Counted from the stretch's first letter, positions 28,736 to 40,509 are shown. The stretch: 64,000 nucleotides of DNA from Thermobifida fusca NBRC 14071 = JCM 3263 (GCF_001592045.1 NZ_BCWB01000025.1:41966-105965); one strand, 5' to 3'. Numbers and translations: made by a program. Notes: generated from the sequence alone by a model not told the origin.

Positions 28736-30430
28736 ATGCCGTCCGCACCCACACCGACCGGCCGTCCCGCCAGGAAGACGACGCGCCCGCGCCGCGGCGA
28801 GGGGCAGTGGGCTCTCGGCTACCGCGAGCCGCTCAACAAGAACGAAGAGATCAAGAAGAACGATGATGGGCTCAACGTCCGCAAGCGCATCATCGACATC
28901 TACTCCAAACAGGGCTTCGATTCCATCGACCCTGCCGACCTGCGCGGACGATTCCGCTGGTACGGACTCTACACCCAGCGCGCCCCGGGGATCGACGGCG
29001 GTAAGACAGCGGTGCTGGAGCCCGAGGAGCTCGACGACCGCTACTTCATGATGCGGGTCCGCACCGACGGCGGACAGCTCAACGTGGCGCAGCTCCGCGT
29101 GCTCGCGGAAGTATCCACCGCCTACGGCCGGGACACCGCCGACATCACCGACCGGCAGAACATCCAGATGCACTGGGTGCGTATCGAGGACGTCCCCACC
29201 ATCTGGGAGCGGCTGGAAAGCGTGGGGCTCACCACCACCGAAGCCTGCGGCGACACCCCTCGCGGCCTGCTCGGCTGCCCGCTGGCCGGGATCGCCGAAG
29301 ACGAGATCATCGACGCCACCCCGCAGCTCCGCCAAATCGTCGCCGACCACATCGGCAGCCCGCTCTTCTCCAACCTGCCGCGCAAGTTCAAGACCGCGAT
29401 CGACGGGTGTGCCGTGCACTGCACCAACTACGAGGTCAACGACGTGGCTTTCGTCGGCGTCATCGGACCCGACGGTACGCCCGGTTACGACCTGTTCGTC
29501 GGCGGCGGCCTGTCCACGAACCCGATGTTCGCCCAGCGGCTCGGCGCGTTCGTCCGCCCCGAACAGGTCAGCGAAGTGTGGGCGGGCGTCTGCTCCGTGT
29601 TCCGCGACTACGGCTACCGCCGGCTCCGGCACCGCGCCCGCATCAAGTTCCTCATCAAAGACTGGGGTCCGCAGAAGTTCCGCGAAGTACTGGAGAAGGA
29701 ATACCTCGGCTACTCGCTGCCGGACGGCCCCGAACCGGTCCTCGACCCGGGCACCCGCCGCGACCACGTGGGCATCCACCGGCAGAAGGACGGCCGCTTC
29801 TTCGTGGGCTTCGCCCCTCGGGTGGGCCGGGTCAGCGGCACCATCCTGGGACGGATCGCCGACATCGCTGAAGCGCACGGCTCGAACCGGGTGCGTACCA
29901 CCGCCGACCAGAAGCTGGCGATCCTGGACATCACCGAAGACCGGCTGGACTCGGTCGTGGCCGCGCTCGAAGCCGAAGATCTCCAGGTGAACCCCAGCGT
30001 CTTCCGCCGGCAGACCATGGCCTGCACCGGCATCGAATACTGCAAGCTCGCCATCGTCGAAACCAAGAACCGCGCGATGGCCCTCATCGACGAGCTGGAG
30101 CGCCGCCTCCCCGACTTCACCGAACCGCTCACCATCAACGTCAACGGCTGCCCGAACGCCTGCGCCCGCACCCAGATCGCGGACATCGGGTTGAAAGGCC
30201 AGCTCGTCACCGACGCCCACGGCAACCAGGTGGAAGGCTTCCAAATCCACTTGGGCGGAGGACTGGGCCTGCAAGCCGGGTTCGGCCGCAAGGTGCGCGG
30301 GCTGAAGACGACCGCCGCGGAACTCCCCGACTACATCGAACGGGTAGTGCGCCGGTTCGCGGAGCAGCGGCAGGCCGAAGAGACCTTCGCGGAATGGGTG
30401 GCACGCGCAGACGAGGCGGACTTGAAATGA
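28736..30430 (+). CDS. Ferredoxin-dependent sulfite (nitrite) reductase
   Basis: This 564-residue siroheme [4Fe-4S] enzyme reduces sulfite to sulfide with six electrons from ferredoxin. The cluster ligands are in TMACTGIEYCKL and NVNGCPNACART. Tyr79 (WYGLYTQR) and Cys171 (TEACGDTPR) are 92 residues apart, as are the cross-linked Tyr69/Cys161 of mycobacterial NirA, which favours sulfite reductase over nitrite reductase. So does its operon with APS reductase and a sirohydrochlorin chelatase. GGAGG lies about 9 nt before the ATG, and an unusual basic N-terminal tail (PARKTTRPRR) is present. Confidence 0.94.
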   Translation: MPSAPTPTGRPARKTTRPRRGEGQWALGYREPLNKNEEIKKNDDGLNVRKRIIDIYSKQGFDSIDPADLRGRFRWYGLYTQRAPGIDGGKTAVLEPEELDDRYFMMRVRTDGGQLNVAQLRVLAEVSTAYGRDTADITDRQNIQMHWVRIEDVPTIWERLESVGLTTTEACGDTPRGLLGCPLAGIAEDEIIDATPQLRQIVADHIGSPLFSNLPRKFKTAIDGCAVHCTNYEVNDVAFVGVIGPDGTPGYDLFVGGGLSTNPMFAQRLGAFVRPEQVSEVWAGVCSVFRDYGYRRLRHRARIKFLIKDWGPQKFREVLEKEYLGYSLPDGPEPVLDPGTRRDHVGIHRQKDGRFFVGFAPRVGRVSGTILGRIADIAEAHGSNRVRTTADQKLAILDITEDRLDSVVAALEAEDLQVNPSVFRRQTMACTGIEYCKLAIVETKNRAMALIDELERRLPDFTEPLTINVNGCPNACARTQIADIGLKGQLVTDAHGNQVEGFQIHLGGGLGLQAGFGRKVRGLKTTAAELPDYIERVVRRFAEQRQAEETFAEWVARADEADLK

Positions 30431-30467
30431 GCGCTCAGCGAAGCCACGCCACGGAAAGGGAACGCCG

Positions 30468-30671
30468 GTGAGTGAGCGCGCTGTCCCCTTCTACTGCCCC
30501 TACTGCGGGGACGAAGACCTCCGGCCGCACGAGGGCGACGGCACCCGGGGCCAAGGCTATCCGTGGGTCTGCGGCTCGTGCGCCCGAGTCTTCCGCCTCT
30601 CCTTCGTCGGGCTCCACGCCGCGGCGTTCCCCCCTTCCACTACGACGCCGACCGGGGAGGAGCAGCGTTGA
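30468..30671 (+). CDS. Small zinc-ribbon protein between sulfite and APS reductase (67 aa)
   Basis: This short protein has two Cys-X2-Cys knuckles (FYCPYCGDEDL and WVCGSCARVF) about 24 residues apart, a classic zinc or rubredoxin-like ribbon, followed by a Pro/Thr tail. It starts at GTG with AAGGGAAC upstream, 37 bp after the sulfite reductase. Its TGA overlaps the TTG start of cysH. Its fixed place inside the operon suggests a role with sulfite or APS reductase, such as metal or electron handling. This is inference. Confidence 0.8.
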   Translation: MSERAVPFYCPYCGDEDLRPHEGDGTRGQGYPWVCGSCARVFRLSFVGLHAAAFPPSTTTPTGEEQR

Positions 30672-31360
30672 ACATCACGGCCGACGGCGCGGCGTTCGCC
30701 GCTGAGGCTGCCGCCCGCCTGGAAGAAGCCAGCGCCACCGAGATCATCCAGTGGGCCGCCGACACGTTCGGCGACCGGCTGTGCCTGACCGCGTCGATGG
30801 CGGACGCCGTCATGGTGGACCTGGTCTCGAAAGTAGTCCCGGGCATCGACGTGATCTTCCTGGACACCGGCTACCACTTCCCGGAGACGCTGGGGACCCG
30901 CGACGCGGTCGCGCAGACCTACCCGATCAACCTGATCACGGTCACCCCCAGCCGGACCGTAGCGGAACAGGATCGCGACCTCGGTCCCCGGCTGTACGCC
31001 CGCAACCCCGACCTCTGCTGCTACCTGCGCAAAGTAGAGCCGCTGCAGCGGGCGTTGCAGTCCTACGACGCCTGGCTGACCGGGCTGCGCCGCGACGAGG
31101 CGGTGACCCGCCGCACCGTGGGGGTCGTGCAGTGGGACGCCCGCAAGAAGAAGATCAAAGTCAATCCGATCGCCCGCTGGACCCAAGAGCAGGTGGACTC
31201 CTACATCGCTGAGCACGGGGTGCTCGTCAACCCGCTGCAGGACGACGGCTACCCCTCGATCGGGTGTGCGCCGTGCACTCAGCGGGTGCCGGAAGGCGCC
31301 GACCCCCGCAGCGGTCGCTGGGCGGGAACAGGGAAAGTCGAATGCGGTCTCCACAGTTGA
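30668..31360 (+). CDS. cysH: Adenylyl-sulfate (APS) reductase, [4Fe-4S] type
   Basis: This 230-residue thioredoxin-dependent reductase converts APS to sulfite. Cluster cysteines Cys117-Cys118 (DLCCYLRK) and Cys200-X2-Cys203 (GCAPCTQR) are present, as is the C-terminal catalytic GKVECGLH motif (Cys226). The double CC pair marks the APS-using iron-sulfur type rather than the PAPS type. The start is TTG, with GGAGGAG 6 nt upstream, and it overlaps the stop of the zinc-ribbon gene (TTGA). Confidence 0.93.
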   Translation: MNITADGAAFAAEAAARLEEASATEIIQWAADTFGDRLCLTASMADAVMVDLVSKVVPGIDVIFLDTGYHFPETLGTRDAVAQTYPINLITVTPSRTVAEQDRDLGPRLYARNPDLCCYLRKVEPLQRALQSYDAWLTGLRRDEAVTRRTVGVVQWDARKKKIKVNPIARWTQEQVDSYIAEHGVLVNPLQDDGYPSIGCAPCTQRVPEGADPRSGRWAGTGKVECGLHS

Positions 31361-32124
31361 ACAGCGCCCCGGCCGGGATCCCGCTTGTCGCGGTCGCCCA
31401 CGGCAGCGCTGACCCGCGGGCGGCAGCCACCGTGGAAGCGCTCTTCGCCCGGGTGCGGCACCAGCGTCCGGACCTGGACGTGCGGGTGAGCTATCTCGAC
31501 CACGTTACTCCCCCGCCAGACGAGGTTTTGGCTGCGCTCGCCGCGGAAGGAGCGGGGGAAGTCGTGGTGCTGCCGACCCTGTTGACGGCCGCCTACCACA
31601 GCAAAGTGGACTTGCCCCGCGTCCTGGAGCGGGTGCGTGCCGACTCTCCGTGGCTCCGGATCCGCTACGCCACCACCCTCGGCCCGCACCCTCTCCTGTT
31701 GGATGCGCTCGAACGGCGTCTCGCGGAGGCGGGGGCCACAGCCAACCCAGACACGGCGGTGGTGCTGGCCGCTGCCGGGTCGAGCGACCCGCACGCCAAC
31801 GCCGTGGTCGCCGCGGCAGCTCGCGACCTGGCTGCCCGCGGTCCGTGGCGTGAGGTGCGGACCGCGTTCGCGTCCGCGGCCCGCCCGTCCCTCGCCGAAG
31901 CGGTGGAGGAGCTGCGCACGGCGGGCGCCCAGCGCGTAGCAGTCGCCAGCTACCTGCTGGCGGAAGGCTTCTTCGCGGACCGGGTACGGACCCACTGCAC
32001 GGCTGCGGGGGCACAGATCGTCTCCGCTCCTCTCGGGGACTGCCCGGAGCTCGCTGCGGTGGTGCTGCACCGTTACGACGAAGCGCTCCGCGCCGCACCC
32101 GTGTCCGAATCAGCCGCCCCGTAG
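31342..32124 (+). CDS. Sirohydrochlorin chelatase (CbiX family)
   Basis: This 260-residue protein has two CbiX/SirB-like halves. The first has VAVAHGSADPRAAATVEAL with the metal-binding His, and VLPTLLTAAYHSKVDLP with the second His. The second half is more degenerate (VVLAAAGSSDPHANAV; VASYLLAEGFFADRV). It inserts iron (or cobalt) into sirohydrochlorin. The sulfite reductase next door needs siroheme, so iron insertion is likely. The ATG overlaps the cysH end by 19 bp. Confidence 0.88.
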   Translation: MRSPQLNSAPAGIPLVAVAHGSADPRAAATVEALFARVRHQRPDLDVRVSYLDHVTPPPDEVLAALAAEGAGEVVVLPTLLTAAYHSKVDLPRVLERVRADSPWLRIRYATTLGPHPLLLDALERRLAEAGATANPDTAVVLAAAGSSDPHANAVVAAAARDLAARGPWREVRTAFASAARPSLAEAVEELRTAGAQRVAVASYLLAEGFFADRVRTHCTAAGAQIVSAPLGDCPELAAVVLHRYDEALRAAPVSESAAP

Positions 32125-32137
32125 CAGCATCTCCTCT

Positions 32138-32171
32138 CGGGGCATCCGGGTGTGCAGCACCGGGTGCCCCG
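32138..32171 (+). terminator. Terminator of the sulfur operon
   Basis: The arms CGGGGCA (32138-32144) and TGCCCCG (32165-32171) extend inward through GGG/CCC and GTG/CAC pairs with one bulge, and are followed by CTTCTGTTT. The site begins 13 bp after the chelatase stop. The 300 bp between here and glgX hold nothing else recognisable. Confidence 0.7.
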
Positions 32172-32477
32172 CTTCTGTTTCCGGCTCATAGCGGGGCTGC
32201 TGCTCGCGTTCCCGGACGTGGTGCGGCTTCGGACAGCTTCTGCTGCCTCACGGGGCGGTGTCCAGCCTCAACGGCGCAGCCCAGCGCCACCGGACTGCGC
32301 TGCCAGGGCTCGCTCCTGTTCGCGGATATTTCCGATGATGTGGCACGCCTGAGGGTACTAGGACCCACACGAGTCCCCACAGGACGAAAGGGGGTGCCGA
32401 CGCCCAGTCAAGGCATAGACCTCCGCGAGAGCGGAACAACGCTTCTGTCCGAGTCCACACAGCGCAGAAGGGCGCCG

Positions 32478-34601
<2,124 letters not shown>

Positions 34602-34731
34602 ACCTGCGCGGCGGCTGGAAGGCAGCGGAAAACCCGGGATCCGTCTTGCCCGCCGCAGCGTCTGACCGGATAGCGCGCGGACCGCGACAGGGCGGGCTGG
34701 AGAGGACGGCTCCGGCCCGTCCCGTCCGTTC

Positions 34732-35127
34732 TCACTCTGCGGTGCTGCGTCTTCCGCGGCGCCGACGCAGCTCTCCTCGCACGGGAACCAGTGCCACGGC
34801 GAAGAGCGCGCTGACGAGGACTGCGCTCAGCAGCGCGGGGATCAGATCCCCGGAGGTGCTGGCCCACGCAGCGAGGGCTTCAGCGGTCAGCAGTGCCGCA
34901 GCCACAGCCACGACGCTGAACGCCATCAGGATGAGCATCAGGCGGCCATCGGACATCGGGTACCGGTGTGTCCAGTCCAGCGACGTCAGCCACGCCTTGA
35001 TGCTCCGCTTCCGGGGCGCGGCCCCGCGGTTCTTGGCCCGCCTGGGATGTGCGGCGCGCTGCCGGATACGTGCTCCCTTGGCAGGCGAGCGGCGGCGGCC
35101 CACCGCTTGCCGGTGTGCGACGGACAT
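34732..35127 (-). CDS. Hypothetical membrane protein with basic N-terminus (131 aa)
   Basis: This protein has a strongly basic first third (many Arg, Lys and Ala), two membrane helices (LMLILMAFSVVAVAAALLTAEAL; LIPALLSAVLVSALFAVALVPV), and a short Arg-rich C-terminal tail. GGAGGT lies 4 nt before the ATG, which supports it as a real gene. It is not recognised. It could be a DNA- or RNA-tethering membrane protein, but nothing shows this. Confidence 0.6.
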   Translation of the reverse strand: MSVAHRQAVGRRRSPAKGARIRQRAAHPRRAKNRGAAPRKRSIKAWLTSLDWTHRYPMSDGRLMLILMAFSVVAVAAALLTAEALAAWASTSGDLIPALLSAVLVSALFAVALVPVRGELRRRRGRRSTAE

Positions 35128-35288
35128 GCCCACCTCCGTACTCTCGTTCGGCGGGCCGCTACCCGACCACCCCCGACCAAGAACCTCCCACATATGAAGA
35201 AAAGGGACATGAAGCTCTAGAAATCCCTTTACGTTCCTCAGAGGTGGAAACCGGTAAAGAATCCTGGGAAGGGGTAGCGTCATTACCC

Positions 35289-35711
35289 ATGAGCGAACAG
35301 AATCCACCGGTCCAGCGATCCGAAGAAGAATGGCGGGCGATCCTCGACCCTGAAGCGTTTGCCGTACTCCGCCTCGGTGCCACAGAACCACCGTGGAGCG
35401 GCGAATACGTGTCGACGACAGCCCAGGGCGTCTACCGCTGCCGGGCCTGCGGGGCGGAACTCTTCCGTTCCGAACACAAATTCGACGCCCAGTGCGGGTG
35501 GCCGAGCTTCTATGATCCTGTAGACAGTTCCGCGGTGACCCTGCACGAGGATCTCTCCCACGGCATGGTGCGCACCGAGGTCCGCTGTGCCCGATGCGGC
35601 TCCCACCTGGGACATGTCTTCTACGGGGAGGGTTATCCCACCCCTACCGATGCCCGTTACTGCATCAACTCCATCGCTTTGACGTTGGAAGCAGAGGACA
35701 CAGTGGAATAG
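35289..35711 (+). CDS. msrB: Peptide methionine-R-sulfoxide reductase
   Basis: This 140-residue MsrB repairs methionine-R-sulfoxide in proteins. Structural zinc cysteines are Cys51/Cys54 and Cys100/Cys103. The fold signature FDAQCGWPSFYDP is present, and the catalytic Cys125 lies in RYCINSIAL. Cys69 could act as resolving cysteine. The ATG at 35289 follows GGAAGGGG at a rather long distance, and a GTG about 45 bp upstream is possible. It lies 65 bp before psd and is probably independent. Confidence 0.93.
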   Translation: MSEQNPPVQRSEEEWRAILDPEAFAVLRLGATEPPWSGEYVSTTAQGVYRCRACGAELFRSEHKFDAQCGWPSFYDPVDSSAVTLHEDLSHGMVRTEVRCARCGSHLGHVFYGEGYPTPTDARYCINSIALTLEAEDTVE

Positions 35712-35775
35712 CATCCTTCTTCATGTCACCCCTCCCCTTACCCCTGTGGAACATCTCTGACGAAGGTTCTCCCCT

Positions 35776-36429
35776 ATGACCCCCAAGCGTCATCCAGCCG
35801 GACCACGACGGCTGGTTCCGCGGATGGCTCGCGGCTCCGCCCCCTGGCTGCTTCCCGCCTTCACTGCCGCGGGTCTGGCCGTACTTACGAGCCGGGGTTC
35901 GCGAACGCGCAAGGCGCTCGCAGTCCCCGTAGTAGCCCTGGCGGCGGGGATGGCCTGGTTTTTCCGTGACCCCGACCGTGGCCCCGCGAGTGGTCGCTTT
36001 CTCTCCGCCGCCGACGGTGTCGTCCAGAGCGTCGATCCACTGCCCGATGGCAGGACCCGGATCGCGGTGTTCATGAACCCCCTGAACGTTCACGTGAACC
36101 GGGCTCCGATCGCCGGTGTGGTCACCGGGGTCGAACACCGTCCCGGCGGCTTCCTCCCGGCCTTCGACAAGGACAGCGAACGTAATGAACGCGTCATCTG
36201 GACCTTCGACACCGAAGTGGGCGAAGTCACGGTCATCCAGATCGCTGGGGCGATGGTCCGCCGCATCGTCCCGTATCACCCGGTCGGTGCGAAGGTCGAG
36301 CAGGGCGAGAGAATCGGTCTCATCCGCTTCGGTTCTCGAGTCGACGTCTACCTCCCCCCAGGCATTGCGCCTGCGGTGGAGGTCGGACAGAAGGTCCGCG
36401 CCGGCGAAACCCGCCTCGACCGCGACTAA
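35776..36429 (+). CDS. psd: Phosphatidylserine decarboxylase (short, Psd type II)
   Basis: This 217-residue pro-enzyme makes phosphatidylethanolamine from phosphatidylserine. It self-cleaves at Gly186-Ser187 in RFGSRVDVYLPP, leaving a pyruvoyl group on the alpha chain. One hydrophobic helix (residues 48-63) precedes WFFRDPDR. The conserved MNPLNVHVNRAP stretch contains the catalytic His. Nearly contiguous with pssA (4 bp), it forms a two-gene PE biosynthesis unit. Confidence 0.94.
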   Translation: MTPKRHPAGPRRLVPRMARGSAPWLLPAFTAAGLAVLTSRGSRTRKALAVPVVALAAGMAWFFRDPDRGPASGRFLSAADGVVQSVDPLPDGRTRIAVFMNPLNVHVNRAPIAGVVTGVEHRPGGFLPAFDKDSERNERVIWTFDTEVGEVTVIQIAGAMVRRIVPYHPVGAKVEQGERIGLIRFGSRVDVYLPPGIAPAVEVGQKVRAGETRLDRD

Positions 36430-36433
36430 TCCG

Positions 36434-37186
36434 GTGACCGCACCACCGGATACGGCGGTTCGGACGGAACCGCGCCTCTCCGTAGCCGACTGTCTCACAC
36501 TCGGCAATGCGCTGTGCGGGTTCATGGCGGTCTGCCAGCTCGTCACCGCACAGCTCGCGCACACCGCGTCCGGTGCCCTGGGACCGCTGCCCCGCGAAGC
36601 GGTCACGATGCCCATCATCCTGCTGCTGGGTGCGGCAGCCTTCGACCTGTTCGACGGGAGGGTGGCGCGCCGGCTCGGCGGCAGCGCAATGGGCGCCGAG
36701 CTCGACAACCTGGCCGACGTGATCAGCTTCGGGTTCGCCCCGGCGTTCTTCGTGGTCACCTGGGGTGCTTTCACCCACTCCGCTGGTTCGGTGCTGGTGC
36801 TTGTGGTCGCGGCGGCAGTCCTGCTGGCGGTCGTGGTCCGGTTGGCCCGGTTCTCCTGCCAGTCTCCCGGGGACCGCCACTTCACCGGCCTGCCCAGCCC
36901 GTTCGGTGCGATGACGGTGATCGTCATCGTGCTGCTGCACCCGCCGGTGTACGTGGGGAGCCTCGCGATCCTCGTGGTGGCCTGGCTGATGGTCAGTTCG
37001 ATCCGCTACCCCAAGCCCCGCGGCCGGTCGGCCTACACCGTTGTGGCGTCTCTCGTGGGAGGCGCGGGATGCCTGGTGGCGTGGGCGATGGACGCTCCTG
37101 GCGGGCTCCTGCTGCTCTACTCCAGCGCGCTGTTGATGCTGCTCGTGCTGGTCTTGGCACCGATGTCGCTGCGGCGGCGCCCCTGA
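36434..37186 (+). CDS. pssA: CDP-diacylglycerol-serine O-phosphatidyltransferase
   Basis: This membrane enzyme of about 250 residues joins CDP-diacylglycerol and serine to give phosphatidylserine, the substrate of the neighbouring decarboxylase. The CDP-alcohol phosphotransferase motif is in FDLFDGRVARRLGG...GAELDNLAD, with its four Asp residues, followed by several hydrophobic helices and a Pro/Arg-ended C-terminus. The GTG start lies 4 bp after the psd stop. No strong ribosome-binding site is seen, so coupling is likely. Confidence 0.92.
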   Translation: MTAPPDTAVRTEPRLSVADCLTLGNALCGFMAVCQLVTAQLAHTASGALGPLPREAVTMPIILLLGAAAFDLFDGRVARRLGGSAMGAELDNLADVISFGFAPAFFVVTWGAFTHSAGSVLVLVVAAAVLLAVVVRLARFSCQSPGDRHFTGLPSPFGAMTVIVIVLLHPPVYVGSLAILVVAWLMVSSIRYPKPRGRSAYTVVASLVGGAGCLVAWAMDAPGGLLLLYSSALLMLLVLVLAPMSLRRRP

Positions 37187-37202
37187 CCGGACGGTTTCTG
37201 GG

Positions 37203-37239
37203 GTGCGGCGTCTCCGCCTCGAAGGCGGAGGCGCCGCAC
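37203..37239. terminator. Bidirectional terminator between pssA and hemQ
   Basis: GTGCGGCG-T-CTCCGCC (37203-37218) pairs with GGCGGAG-G-CGCCGCAC (37224-37239) as a 16-bp stem with one G-T wobble and a TCGAA loop. It lies between convergent genes. Confidence 0.85.
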
Positions 37240-37270
37240 AGCCAGGAACGGGGCGGGACGGCCGCCTCGA

Positions 37271-37972
37271 CTAGGGCAGGGCCTCCACCAGTTCCGCGAC
37301 GCTCTTGCGCTTGCCCGTGAAGAACGGGATCTCCAGGCGGGTGTGCCGGCGGGCTTGGGCGGCACGCAGCGCCCGCACCAGGTCAACGATGCGGTGCAGT
37401 TCGTTGGCTTCGAAGCCGAGCAGCCACTCGTAGTCGCTCAGCCCGAAAGTGGACACGGTGTTCGCGCGCACGTCCGGGAAGGGTGCGGCCATCCGGCCGT
37501 GCTCGGCGAGCATCTGACGGCGCTCCTCTTCCGGCAGCAGGTACCACTCGTAGGACCGCACGAAGGGATAGACGCACAGGTATTCGCGCGGTTCCTCCCC
37601 GGCCAGGAAGGCGGGGACGTGGCCCCGGTTGAACTCCGCCGGACGGTGGATGCCGATCGCCGACCACACCGGGGTGCTGGCCCGGCCCAAGGCGGTGCGG
37701 CGGAAGTCGGCGTAGATCGTCTGGAGCTGTTCCGGGGTGTCCGCGATCCACCAGAACATGACGTCGGCGTCGGCGCGGAAGCCCTGCACGTCGTAGACGC
37801 CCCGGGTGGCAGTGCCTTTCTCCGCGGCCGCGTCCAGCAAGCCGGTCAGTTCGTCTCCGGCAGCGGCGCGGTCCAGCGCGGTGATGTCGCCGACCCGGAA
37901 CACCGACCACATGGTGTAGCGGATCAGCTTGTTGAGTTCCTCAACGTCGGGAGTGGTGGTTTCCGTACTCAC
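37271..37972 (-). CDS. hemQ: Coproheme decarboxylase
   Basis: This 233-residue chlorite-dismutase-fold enzyme oxidatively decarboxylates coproheme to heme b with peroxide, the last step of the coproporphyrin-dependent route in Actinobacteria. The catalytic Tyr135 is in [11 protein letters not shown], the proximal His158 is in LAEHGRM, and [10 protein letters not shown] lies near the C-terminus. The GTG start overlaps the cgoX stop (GTGA), so the two are translationally coupled. Confidence 0.95.
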   Translation of the reverse strand: MSTETTTPDVEELNKLIRYTMWSVFRVGDITALDRAAAGDELTGLLDAAAEKGTATRGVYDVQGFRADADVMFWWIADTPEQLQTIYADFRRTALGRASTPVWSAIGIHRPAEFNRGHVPAFLAGEEPREYLCVYPFVRSYEWYLLPEEERRQMLAEHGRMAAPFPDVRANTVSTFGLSDYEWLLGFEANELHRIVDLVRALRAAQARRHTRLEIPFFTGKRKSVAELVEALP

Positions 37973-39402
37973 CTGTGACTCCTTTGTCCTCCGGTTGTGT
38001 GAGTGATACGGCGCGCGGCCTCTTCAGCACTGCTGAGGCACGCGGGGATACCCACGCCGTTGTAGACGGCGCCGCACACGGCGAGCCCGTCGATACCGTC
38101 CAGGGCCGACCGGATCCGGGCGACCCGATCGCGGTGGCCCACCGTGTACTGGGGGAGTCCGGCGTTCCAGCGGGTGACGTGGCTGTCCACTGGCGGTCCG
38201 GACACCCCGCACAGGTCTGCAAGGTCGCTGGTGGCCCGGGCCACCAGCGTGTCGTCGTCGTAGTCCACGACTGCGTCGTCGCCGAACCGGCCGAGCGAGC
38301 AGCGCAGCAGCACAATCTCTTCCCCCGGGTTGGCGTCGCGCAGCTCCGCGGCGAGCCACGGCCACTTCACACTGCTGAAGGTCACCGCTTTGATGGTGCG
38401 GCCTTCCACGCTGGGCACCAGGAATCCGCTGGCGGTAGGCGGGGCGGGGAACGCGGAGAGCGGGTAGGCGAGGGTGACCACGGCCATGCTCGCGTAGCGG
38501 ACACCGCCCAGTTCCACTGCGGCGCTCGGGGCGATCGTGCGCAGCAGGCGTGCCGCCTCCGGCGCGGGGCAGGCCAGCACGACCGCGTCGGCATCGACCG
38601 TTTCGGCAGGCGGGTCGCCCACGGCCAGTTGCCACCCCTGCTCGGTGCGGCGCAGGTCCCGGGCCGGGGTGGCGGTCCGGACGGTGACGCCTGGCTGTGC
38701 GGCAAGGGCGTCGATCAGGGTGGCCAGGCCGCCGCGCAAGGTGGCGAAGAGCGGAGGCGGTGGCTCTGCGGTCGGGCGGGCGGTCCGGGAGTGTGTGTCG
38801 CGTGCGATCGCTGCCAGGGACCGCTGGGTGCGGGCGGCCGAGGCGAGCTGCGGCAGGGTGGCGTCCAGGGACAGTTGGTCGGCGCGGCCCGCGTAGACAC
38901 CGCCCAAGAGCGGTTCCACGAGACGGTCGACGGTTTCGCGGCCCATCCGGATCCCGATGTAGGTGGCGACCGGGACGTCCGCCTTGACGGGGGTGGCGGG
39001 CCAGACGAGGTCGCGGGCGGCGCGCAGCACGCCGAGCGGGGAGAGCACCCCGCTGCGGGCTAGGGCCGCGAAGTCGCTGGGCACTCCCATGACATGGCCT
39101 TCCGGGAAGTCCCGGAGCTTGCCGCGACTGTAGATCTGCGAGGTCACGGTTCCTGGGTGGGTGACCCGCTCGGTGAGACCGAGTTCGTCAATGAGGGAGA
39201 GCGCCTCGGGACGGCGGGCCAGGACTGCTTCCGCGCCGACGTCGGCGGAGACCCCTGCGACTTTCTCCACCGCGAGTTTGCCGCCGGGCCGTGCCGCGGC
39301 TTCCAGCACGGTGACGCGGTGTCCGCTGCGGGCGAGCCGGTGTGCGACGGCCAGACCGGACACGCCGCCACCGACCACCACGGTGTGTGGTGTGGTGTCC
39401 AT
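37969..39402 (-). CDS. cgoX: Coproporphyrinogen III / protoporphyrinogen oxidase
   Basis: This 477-residue FAD enzyme of the HemY type has the N-terminal [28 protein letters not shown] dinucleotide-binding motif, shown here in part (GGGVSG at residues 11-16), the RPGGKL segment, and the C-terminal [20 protein letters not shown]-contact region. Being coupled to hemQ, it most probably oxidises coproporphyrinogen to coproporphyrin (CgoX role). A ferrochelatase would act between the two, but none lies in this window. Confidence 0.93.
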   Translation of the reverse strand: MDTTPHTVVVGGGVSGLAVAHRLARSGHRVTVLEAAARPGGKLAVEKVAGVSADVGAEAVLARRPEALSLIDELGLTERVTHPGTVTSQIYSRGKLRDFPEGHVMGVPSDFAALARSGVLSPLGVLRAARDLVWPATPVKADVPVATYIGIRMGRETVDRLVEPLLGGVYAGRADQLSLDATLPQLASAARTQRSLAAIARDTHSRTARPTAEPPPPLFATLRGGLATLIDALAAQPGVTVRTATPARDLRRTEQGWQLAVGDPPAETVDADAVVLACPAPEAARLLRTIAPSAAVELGGVRYASMAVVTLAYPLSAFPAPPTASGFLVPSVEGRTIKAVTFSSVKWPWLAAELRDANPGEEIVLLRCSLGRFGDDAVVDYDDDTLVARATSDLADLCGVSGPPVDSHVTRWNAGLPQYTVGHRDRVARIRSALDGIDGLAVCGAVYNGVGIPACLSSAEEAARRITHTTGGQRSHR

Positions 39403-39528
39403 GCCGCCAGCTTCCCAGATACTTTTAGAAGCCTTGCACCACCCCCCGTTTCCAAGCGGCTACCCCGTGACCGTTATGTGACCAGATGACCAGGAACCTC
39501 CGGGGCTGTGGGGGTCGTCACACCAGCC

Positions 39529-40506
39529 ATGAGCACCAACGTGTCCCCCCGGCCGCGGCAGCGCCGCAGGGGTGCCGCATCGATCGTCACGCTGTTTGCC
39601 GCCCTGCTCCTGGCAGGGTGTGCCTCCTCCAACCTGGCCGGGGACTCGGCCGGTGAAGTCCCCGCTGTCGCAGAGCCCGCCGACGCCGCTCCGGAAGCGC
39701 TTCCGGCGGACACGGACGGCCTGCTCGTGCTCCCCGACCAGCGGATGGTGGTCCACTCCGCGTCCATGAGCCTCCTCGTCGAGGATGTCGACGAGGCTGC
39801 CGCGGAAGTCAAAGAGTGGGTCCGGCAGGCCGGCGGGTACGTCGCCTCCGAGACGGCGAATGCGGCGTCCGGACGCAACCCGCAAGTACGGCTGAGCCTG
39901 CGGGTGCCGGTCGACTCCTATGAGGAGGCGCTCAACGCGTTCGCCGCGCTGGGGACCCGGCAGAGTCTGGAGCGGAGCGTCACGGACGTCACCGAAGAGG
40001 TCGCTGACGTCGACAGTCGGGTGGCTTCCGCGGAAAAGTCCGTGGCGCGGTTGCAGGAGCTGCTGGACGAGGCGGACACGATCAGCGACATTCTGGAGAT
40101 CGAGGAGCAGATCAGCTCCCGCCAAGCCGAGTTGGAGGCCATGCAGGCGCGGCAGCGGGTCCTGGCCGATCAGACCTCGTATGCCACGGTGGACGTGGAG
40201 TTGAGGCTGCCCTCTTCAGCGGTCCCCGTGGACGACGGCGACTCCCCCGGCTTCGTCGGGGGTCTTGCTGCGGGCTGGCGCGCTCTGCTGACCGTGGTGG
40301 ACGTGGTCGTCGTGGTCATCGGCTGGCTGCTGCCGTTCACCGTGGTGGCTGCGGCGGCCGCCGTGCCCGTGGTGTGGCTGCGCCGTCGGCGCTCCCGACG
40401 CAAGGAAGACACCGCAGCAGGTACGGGCACGGACACACCGGTTACCCATGAGCCTTCCGCAGCCCAGGAACAGGATCCAGCCGCCCCTGGCCAAGACCGG
40501 GACTAG
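39529..40506 (+). CDS. DUF4349-domain lipoprotein
   Basis: This membrane-anchored lipoprotein has about 325 residues. It has a basic start and LFAALLLAGC lipobox (Cys31), an Ala/Pro/Glu-rich spacer, the DUF4349 domain (MVVHSASMSLLVEDVDEAAAEV through a long Gln/Glu/Arg coiled coil around residues 170-210), and a C-terminal helix followed by an Arg/Lys-rich tail. The function is unknown. The family is common in Actinobacteria. The ATG at 39529 was taken over a GTG at 39508, though no clear ribosome-binding site decides. Confidence 0.85.
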   Translation: MSTNVSPRPRQRRRGAASIVTLFAALLLAGCASSNLAGDSAGEVPAVAEPADAAPEALPADTDGLLVLPDQRMVVHSASMSLLVEDVDEAAAEVKEWVRQAGGYVASETANAASGRNPQVRLSLRVPVDSYEEALNAFAALGTRQSLERSVTDVTEEVADVDSRVASAEKSVARLQELLDEADTISDILEIEEQISSRQAELEAMQARQRVLADQTSYATVDVELRLPSSAVPVDDGDSPGFVGGLAAGWRALLTVVDVVVVVIGWLLPFTVVAAAAAVPVVWLRRRRSRRKEDTAAGTGTDTPVTHEPSAAQEQDPAAPGQDRD

Positions 40507-40509
40507 CCC

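Noticed and set aside
28497..28754. Minus-strand frame opposite the sulfur leader
   Set aside because: It has no ribosome-binding site or family resemblance and overlaps the better supported leader and hairpins.
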